Shown: piece by piece, positions 57,717 to 64,000 of the stretch
How the letters are laid out: every line of letters starts with the position of its first letter
How positions within the stretch are numbered: the first letter of the stretch is position 1
From: Microbacteriaceae bacterium PS02344
GTDB lineage: Bacteria; Actinomycetota; Actinomycetes; Actinomycetales; Microbacteriaceae
DNA length: 64,000 bases
NCBI GenBank assembly: GCA_029959905.1
Contig: JASCNZ010000001.1
Coordinates: forward strand, 1 to 64,000
Direction of reading: 5' to 3'
The notes under the pieces: model-generated
Databases searched by the model: none
What the model was told of the DNA's origin: nothing
What the model saw: only the letters and a program-made list of their open reading frames with translations
Program-made: the position numbers and the translations under genes

Positions 57717-58832
57717 TCAGTGCGAACGGAAGCGGTCGCGGAGCTTCGAGAACAGCCCCTGCTGGAACTGCGCCAACTGCGGGCCGGGGCTCTTGGCCTT
57801 CTTGGCGAAGTCCTCGATGAGCGCCCGCTGGGACGAGTCGAGCTTCGTGGGCGTCACCACCTGCACGCCCACGCGCAGGTCGCCCCGCTGCGTACCGCGG
57901 AGCGGAGTGATCCCGCGCCCCTTGATCGTCAGCACGTCACCCGACTGGACGCCGGCGCGAACCTCGAGATCGACCTCGCCGTCGAGACCCTGGATCGAGG
58001 TCTCGGTACCGAGGATCGCGTCGGTCATCGACACCTCGAGCGTCGCGAGCAGGTCGTCGCCGTCGCGGCTGAACGCGGGGTGCGGGTTCACCGTCACCTC
58101 GACGTACAGGTCGCCGTGGGGGCCACCCGCCTTGCCCACCTCGCCGGAACCCGGCAGCTGCAGGCGCAGGCCGGTCTCGACGCCGGCCGGGATGTCGAGC
58201 GAGACGGTGCGACGCGACCGCACCCGCCCCTGCCCGCCGCACGTGGCGCAGGGGTAAGGGATGGTCGTGCCGTAACCCTCGCAGGTGCCGCAGGGCTGCG
58301 ACGTGACGACGTTGCCGAGCAGGCTGCGCACCTGCCGCTGGACGTGGCCCGTCCCGCCGCAGATGTCGCACGTGACGGGAGACGTGCCTTCCTGGCAGCA
58401 CGACCCCTGGCAGGTCTCGCACAGCACCGCCGTGTCGACCTCGATGTCGCGATGCGCCCCGAAGACCACATCGCCGAGGTCGAGCGTCACGCGCACCAGG
58501 GCATCCTGTCCGCGCTCCCGGCGCGACCGCGGACGGCCGCGGCCGCCGGCCTGCGCGCCGCCGAAGAACGTCTCGAAGATGTCGCCGAAGCCGCCGAACC
58601 CACCGCCGAACCCGTTCGCCGCACCGTCGCCGCCGCCCATGTCGTACCGCCGCCGCGAATCGTCGTCGCTCAGCACGTCGTAGGCGTGGGTGACCAGTTT
58701 GAACTGCTCGGCGGCGTCCTCGCCCGGGTTCACGTCCGGGTGAAGCTGACGCGCCAGACGCCGATACGCCTTCTTGATCTCATCGGTGGAAGCGTCCCGG
58801 GACACCCCGAGAACCTCGTAGTGGTCCGCCAC
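57717..58832 (-). CDS. dnaJ: Chaperone DnaJ
   Basis: A 371-residue type I Hsp40. The J-domain HPD is at 31-33, followed by a Gly-rich linker. Three normal zinc repeats follow: C155-x2-C158 (CDICGGTG), C181-x2-C184 (CGTCEGYG) and C195-x2-C198 (CATCGGQG). The first repeat is altered to CETCQGSCC (C138, C141, C145, C146), with the usual GxG replaced. The C-terminal substrate domain is intact. It is downstream of hrcA in the CIRCE operon. Confidence 0.95.
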   Translation of the reverse strand: MADHYEVLGVSRDASTDEIKKAYRRLARQLHPDVNPGEDAAEQFKLVTHAYDVLSDDDSRRRYDMGGGDGAANGFGGGFGGFGDIFETFFGGAQAGGRGRPRSRRERGQDALVRVTLDLGDVVFGAHRDIEVDTAVLCETCQGSCCQEGTSPVTCDICGGTGHVQRQVRSLLGNVVTSQPCGTCEGYGTTIPYPCATCGGQGRVRSRRTVSLDIPAGVETGLRLQLPGSGEVGKAGGPHGDLYVEVTVNPHPAFSRDGDDLLATLEVSMTDAILGTETSIQGLDGEVDLEVRAGVQSGDVLTIKGRGITPLRGTQRGDLRVGVQVVTPTKLDSSQRALIEDFAKKAKSPGPQLAQFQQGLFSKLRDRFRSH

Positions 58833-58868
58833 AATCGCCTTTCTGCGTGATCTTCGTCGGCGTCCGCG

Positions 58869-59900
58869 TCAGCGGCTCGCCTCGTCGTCGTCGAGCATCC
58901 GCGACAGGTATCGGGCGACCGCCCGTGCCGCCGCGAGATTGCTCGGGTAGTCCATGCGCGTCGGCCCCATCACGCCGACGCGCGCCGTGCCGCTGGGGGC
59001 GGCGTAGTTGCTCGCCACGATCGACGCCTCGCCGAGGCCGAAGGGGGCGTTCTCCGTGCCGATGCTCGCGGCGAGGCCGTGCTCGTCGCTCACCATCTCG
59101 CTCATCAGACGCAGCAGGGTGACCTGTTCCTCGATCGCCTCGAGCAGCGGATGGATGCTGCCGCGGAAGTCCTGCTCGCGCCGGGCGAGCGTGGCCGCTC
59201 CCGCCATGACCAGCCGCTCCTGCCGGAACGTGCCGAGCTCGTCGACGATGACCGCGGCCAGCGCGCGGAGCACTGTCTCGCCCGGCTTCTCGGGGCCGCC
59301 GAGCAGCCCCTGGATGCGCTCGGCCGCGTCGCTCACGGCCTGGCCGGTGAGCAGGGTCGACAGCCGGGCCCGCAGCAGGGCGACCTCGGTCTCGTCGACA
59401 TCGAGGGGCAGGGGCGTCACGCGCTGCGACACGCCCCCCGCGTCGGTGACGAGCACCACGAGCATGCGGCGCGGTGCGAGGGCGACGAGCTCGATGTGGG
59501 TGAGGTGCGCGCGGGCGAACGACGGGTACTGCGCGAGCGCCACCTGGCCGGTGAGCTGCGTGAGCACTCGCACGGTGCGGGCCATGAGGTCGTCGAGGTC
59601 GGCCGGGGTCGCGAGGAACGACTCGATCGCCGTGCGCTGCGCCGATGACAGCGGGCGCAGCTGGGCGAGGTGGTTCACGAAGACCCGATAGCCCTTGTCG
59701 GTGGGCACCCGCCCCGACGACGTGTGCGGAGCGGTGATGAGCTCCTCGTCCTCGAGGAGTGCCATGTCGTTGCGGATGGTCGCGGCCGAGACGCCGAACG
59801 CATGGCGGTCGACGATGGCCCTGCTGCCGACGGGTTCGCGGGTCTCGACGTAGTCCTGCACGATCGCGCGGAGGACCTGCAGGCCTCTTTCGCTGACCAT
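58869..59900 (-). CDS. hrcA: Heat-shock repressor HrcA
   Basis: A 343-residue winged-helix repressor with an N-terminal DNA-binding part (LQVLRAIVQDYVETREPVGS...ATIRNDMALLE) and a C-terminal GAF-like domain. It represses chaperone genes by binding CIRCE. ATG 59900 is chosen because AAGGAG lies seven bases upstream; an ATG at 59930 lies inside the CIRCE element. It heads hrcA-dnaJ-rsmE. Confidence 0.95.
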   Translation of the reverse strand: MVSERGLQVLRAIVQDYVETREPVGSRAIVDRHAFGVSAATIRNDMALLEDEELITAPHTSSGRVPTDKGYRVFVNHLAQLRPLSSAQRTAIESFLATPADLDDLMARTVRVLTQLTGQVALAQYPSFARAHLTHIELVALAPRRMLVVLVTDAGGVSQRVTPLPLDVDETEVALLRARLSTLLTGQAVSDAAERIQGLLGGPEKPGETVLRALAAVIVDELGTFRQERLVMAGAATLARREQDFRGSIHPLLEAIEEQVTLLRLMSEMVSDEHGLAASIGTENAPFGLGEASIVASNYAAPSGTARVGVMGPTRMDYPSNLAAARAVARYLSRMLDDDEASR

Positions 59901-59914
59901 CGCCTCTCCTTCCG

Positions 59915-59941
59915 CTGGCACTCGATGCATCCGAGTGCCAA
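59915..59941. promoter_or_regulatory. CIRCE operator for hrcA-dnaJ
   Basis: CTGGCACTC-N9-GAGTGCCAA, close to the classic TTAGCACTC-N9-GAGTGCTAA HrcA site. A TAGGAT -10 box (59941-59946, minus) touches its upstream edge, so HrcA would sit over the transcription start. This implies autoregulation. Confidence 0.88.
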
Positions 59942-59981
59942 TCCTACCTCGCGCCGCGTCGGGGACGCCGTTCGATCGGAC

Positions 59982-61199
59982 TTAGTCGGTGAGCTCGCGC
60001 ACGACCGCGTCGGCGAGCAGCCGGCCGCGCAGCGTGAGTCTCACCCGACCGCGCACCGCCGCGGCGGGGTCGACGAGTCCATCGGCGATGAGTCCGGCAA
60101 CGCGCGTGCGATTCGACGCGGGCAGATCGGCGACCGCGATGCCCTCGGCCAGACGGCTCTGCAGGAGCACGCGTTCCAGCATCCGAGATGACTCGTCCGG
60201 ACGCTCGGTGCCCGCGGCGGGCGACCCCGAGGCCGCCAGACGCTGCGCGTAGGCGGCCGGATGCTTCACGTTCCACCACCGCAGCCCCGCGACGTGGCTG
60301 TGCGCGCCGGGGCCGAACCCCCACCAGTCACTCCCCCGCCAGTACGCGAGGTTGTGGCGCGAACGCTGCGCATCGCTCCGCGCCCAGTTGCTCACCTCGT
60401 ACCACTCGAAACCGGCTGCGCCGAGACGGGCGTCGGCGAGCTCGTACATGTCGGCCTGCAGGTCGTCATCCGGTGCGGGCACCTCGCCGCGTCGGATCTG
60501 CCGGGCGAGCTTCGTGCCGTCCTCGATGATGAGCGCGTAGGCCGAGATGTGCTCCGACTCGAGCGCGAGGGCGGCATCGAGCGACGCCTCCCAGTCGGCC
60601 AGCGTCTCCCCCGGCGCGCCGTAGATCAGGTCGACGCTGACCGCCAACCCCGCGGCCTTCGCGGCGGCGACGGCGGTGCGCACGTTCTCGGGGTCGTGCG
60701 TGCGGTCCAGTGCGGCGAGCACGTGGGGCACGGCGGACTGCATGCCGATCGACAGGCGGGTCACCCCTGCATCGGCGAGGGTGCGGGCGACGTCGGGGGT
60801 GACCGTGTCGGGATTGGCCTCGACGGTGACCTCGGCGCCCTCGGCGAGTCCGAAGGCCGAGACAGCGGCGCCGAGCATCCGCGCCAGGTCTCCCGCCGGC
60901 AGCAGGGTCGGCGTGCCGCCGCCGAAGAAGACGGTGTCCATCGGGCGGAGCGCGCCTGCGGCGCCGAGCACATCGCGCGCGAGGTCGATCTCGGCCAGGA
61001 GGGTCGATGCGTAGTCCTCCTGCCGGGCACCCCGCAGCTCACCGGACGTGTAGGTGTTGAAGTCGCAGTAGCCGCAGCGCACCCGGCAGAACGGGATGTG
61101 GAGGTAGGCCGAGAACGGCGTGGCGGGGTCGATCGGCAGATCGGCGGGCAGGCGGCCGTCGATCGGCGCGGGGTCGCCGAGCGGAAGGGGTCCCGCCAT
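59982..61199 (-). CDS. hemW: Heme chaperone HemW (coproporphyrinogen III oxidase-like radical SAM)
   Basis: A 405-residue radical SAM protein with C38-x3-C42-x2-C45 (CRVRCGYC) for the [4Fe-4S] cluster, then FFGGGTPTLLP and VEANPDT. It resembles HemN, but members with this start and the genomic position after lepA are usually HemW, a heme-insertion chaperone. ATG 61199 overlaps the DUF1990 stop (TGATG). Confidence 0.9.
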   Translation of the reverse strand: MAGPLPLGDPAPIDGRLPADLPIDPATPFSAYLHIPFCRVRCGYCDFNTYTSGELRGARQEDYASTLLAEIDLARDVLGAAGALRPMDTVFFGGGTPTLLPAGDLARMLGAAVSAFGLAEGAEVTVEANPDTVTPDVARTLADAGVTRLSIGMQSAVPHVLAALDRTHDPENVRTAVAAAKAAGLAVSVDLIYGAPGETLADWEASLDAALALESEHISAYALIIEDGTKLARQIRRGEVPAPDDDLQADMYELADARLGAAGFEWYEVSNWARSDAQRSRHNLAYWRGSDWWGFGPGAHSHVAGLRWWNVKHPAAYAQRLAASGSPAAGTERPDESSRMLERVLLQSRLAEGIAVADLPASNRTRVAGLIADGLVDPAAAVRGRVRLTLRGRLLADAVVRELTD

Positions 61200-61852
61200 C
61201 AGACGGGGGTCGCGTACAGCGGGGAGATCGCGCGGAGGTAGCGGGCGAAGAGTTCCTTGCGGCGGCGCTTCACGAGCGGCGGCAGTGTGCGGTACAGCAG
61301 CGAGTTGGGGGTGTCGAAGGCGCGCACGGTGAACCACACCTCGTCGTTGTCCTCGCGCCAGTCGACGTCGAACGACTCCTCGCCACTGACGACCGACCCT
61401 CCGACCGTGCCCAGCACGAAGCCGATCCGACGGGCCTCCTCGGTGACCGAGATCACGCGCAGCTCGGCATCCGCCCGCATGCCGGCGAGACGGCCGCGCA
61501 CGCGCAGCGTCATCCCCGGCCCCACCAGCGGGGTGCCCTCGCTGTCGTAGCGCGGCTCGACCTCGCGCTTGCTCGGCGCGATCGGGTTGCCCTCCGCGTC
61601 GAAACTCACTCCGGCGTAGCCGGCGCCGGACGCGGGGCGCACGTCGTCGATCGTCAGTCCTGCCGCGCGCTGCGCGGTCCAGGAGAGCAGCGCTTCCCCG
61701 GCGGTCTGGAAGCGCTCGGCTCCCGAGCCGATCCGCCACGACTCCTCTGCCGGGATGCTGCGCTCCGGCGGGTACTGCATGAGATCGGGCGCGTGGGAGG
61801 CTCCCACGGCCGCATAGTCCACCGTGTCGTCTCGGAAGTTCCCGCGCCGCAT
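61199..61852 (-). CDS. DUF1990 family protein (first paralogue)
   Basis: A 217-residue protein of the DUF1990 family. The second half has VGPGMTLRV, GFVLGTVGGSVVSGEESFDV and VRAFDTPNSLLYRTLPPLVK, also seen in the adjacent gene. Its function is unknown. The start MRRGNFRDD at 61852 is fixed by TAGGCT seven bases upstream; a longer frame to 61927 has no such signal. It is co-translated with hemW. The tandem paralogue is upstream. Confidence 0.8.
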   Translation of the reverse strand: MRRGNFRDDTVDYAAVGASHAPDLMQYPPERSIPAEESWRIGSGAERFQTAGEALLSWTAQRAAGLTIDDVRPASGAGYAGVSFDAEGNPIAPSKREVEPRYDSEGTPLVGPGMTLRVRGRLAGMRADAELRVISVTEEARRIGFVLGTVGGSVVSGEESFDVDWREDNDEVWFTVRAFDTPNSLLYRTLPPLVKRRRKELFARYLRAISPLYATPV

Positions 61853-61859
61853 GTGTTCC

Positions 61860-61865
61860 AGCCTA
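61860..61865 (-). promoter_or_regulatory. -10 box TAGGCT for the first DUF1990 gene
   Basis: TAGGCT on the minus strand, seven bases before ATG 61852. It decides the start of the DUF1990 protein. Confidence 0.5.
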
Positions 61866-61917
61866 CTTCCCGTTGCCTGGGCGAACACTCCACTCCCGCG
61901 CGGAGCACGTCGTCTCC

Positions 61918-61983
61918 GAGACACCACATCCGTCGCGAGACACCACGCGAGACGTGATGTCTCACGGAGAGTTTGGTGTCTCG
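61918..61983. repeat. Four-copy GAGACACCA intergenic repeat
   Basis: In 66 bases between the two DUF1990 genes there are two direct GAGACACCAC copies (61918-61927 and 61937-61946) and two inverted ones (GTGATGTCTC at 61954-61963 and TGGTGTCTCG at 61974-61983). The inner pair forms an imperfect palindrome around CGAGA. It is a possible operator, hairpin or dispersed genomic repeat. No known element was recognised. Confidence 0.65.
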
Positions 61984-61988
61984 CCGAG

Positions 61989-62465
61989 TCAGTTCGCGGC
62001 GCGCGCTTCCGCCGCGACGATGCGCGTGTATCGAGCGTGGGTGCGGCGCTGCATCAGGCGCAGCGCGGGCGACAGCATCCGCCATACGAGCGTCGAGGGA
62101 CGCGAGATGGAACGGGCGGTGAAGACCCCGCCCTCGAGCACGAACGACTCCTCGCCGTAGATCGGATGCCCGGGGCGCGTCTCGTAGCCGAAGCCCCGCT
62201 CATCCGCCCACACGACCCTGATGGGTTCGGAGAATCGGATGCCGAGCACGCGCTTCACGAGCACGCCCTCGGAACCGGCGACGGGCGCGGCCGCCGGGCC
62301 GTCGAAACCCGCGCGGCGCTTGAACTCCCAGGAGCGGATCAGCGCGCGCACGGCATCCTGCGCCTCCGGCGGGACCGCGATGCTGCGCTCCGACAGCCGC
62401 ATCCCGGCCGGCACCTCGGCGATCGGATGCCGAGTCATCCCGCGCTCGTAGGGCGGGAGCGCCAT
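61989..62465 (-). CDS. DUF1990 family protein (second paralogue)
   Basis: A 158-residue relative of the next gene: [20 protein letters not shown] and [20 protein letters not shown] align with GFVLGTVGGSVVSGEESFDV and FTVRAFDTPNSLLYRTLPP. It is shorter and lacks the long N-terminal part. Its function is unknown. Two bases separate it from lepA, so it is in the lepA transcript. The start MALPPYERG at 62465 is assumed; ATG 62438 is an alternative. Confidence 0.75.
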   Translation of the reverse strand: MALPPYERGMTRHPIAEVPAGMRLSERSIAVPPEAQDAVRALIRSWEFKRRAGFDGPAAAPVAGSEGVLVKRVLGIRFSEPIRVVWADERGFGYETRPGHPIYGEESFVLEGGVFTARSISRPSTLVWRMLSPALRLMQRRTHARYTRIVAAEARAAN

Positions 62466-62467
62466 CG

Positions 62468-64000
<1,533 letters not shown>

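Overview
The window is a GC-rich (roughly 70% by eye), densely packed chromosomal segment from an actinobacterium, most likely of the Microbacteriaceae and probably Microbacterium or a close relative. The case rests on the cluster tkt-tal-pgi-zwf-opcA-pgl, an actinobacterial glycogen pair (glgA/glgM type and glgC), hrcA-dnaJ under a CIRCE element, frequent GTG starts, and many start codons six to nine bases after a TANNNT -10 box (leaderless mRNAs). It is core chromosome: I see no insertion sequence, prophage, CRISPR array or rRNA operon.

Layout. 0-5 kb: ribosomal protein L31 type B with a possible structured leader, an orphan ABC ATPase, divergent glgA/glgC, serB and a fabG-like reductase. 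5-13.7 kb: small membrane proteins, a SURF1 assembly factor, a PdxH-like oxidase, an ABC-F protein, DedA, and a two-component system whose response regulator is broken by a 2-base frameshift, followed by a membrane acyltransferase. 13.6-23 kb: MFS exporter, MalY-like C-S lyase, the Suf Fe-S operon (sufB-sufD-Rieske-sufC-sufT) and heme A genes ctaA and ctaB. 23-31.5 kb: oxidative and non-oxidative pentose phosphate pathway. 31.4-33.8 kb: a membrane transporter, peptide deformylase and a lipoprotein. 33.8-38.4 kb: copper operon copZ-copA-copB-type ATPase behind a CsoR-like operator. 38.4-43.9 kb: dusB-dgt-dnaG, an orphan ABC ATPase and tRNA-Asn. 43.9-48.8 kb: glutathione peroxidase, a phosphotransferase, a DsbA-like protein, a P-loop kinase-like protein, uppS, recO and a TRIC/UPF0126 protein. 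48.8-52.8 kb: leuA with a leucine leader peptide and pseudoknot leader, then an ECF sigma factor, a membrane protein and a secreted protein. 52.8-62 kb: RNA and protein quality-control genes (hrcA-dnaJ-rsmE-HIT-phoH-ybeY-CBS/CorC-era), hemW and two DUF1990 paralogues. The 5'-truncated lepA runs off the right edge.

How the genes fit together. Heme A synthesis (ctaA, ctaB), SURF1 and the copper pumps serve or protect aerobic respiration. Suf supplies Fe-S clusters. The pentose phosphate operon, with opcA supporting Zwf, makes NADPH. The most interesting regulatory signals are the leuA leader (MPFGGLLLLSCRDES followed by a pseudoknot), the CsoR-like site inside the copZ promoter, the CIRCE at hrcA, a GAAC-N4-GTTC palindrome covering the ribosome-binding region of the acyltransferase gene, the rpmE2 leader hairpins, and a four-copy GAGACACCA-type repeat between the DUF1990 genes. 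The long antisense ORFs typical of high-GC DNA were treated as shadows.
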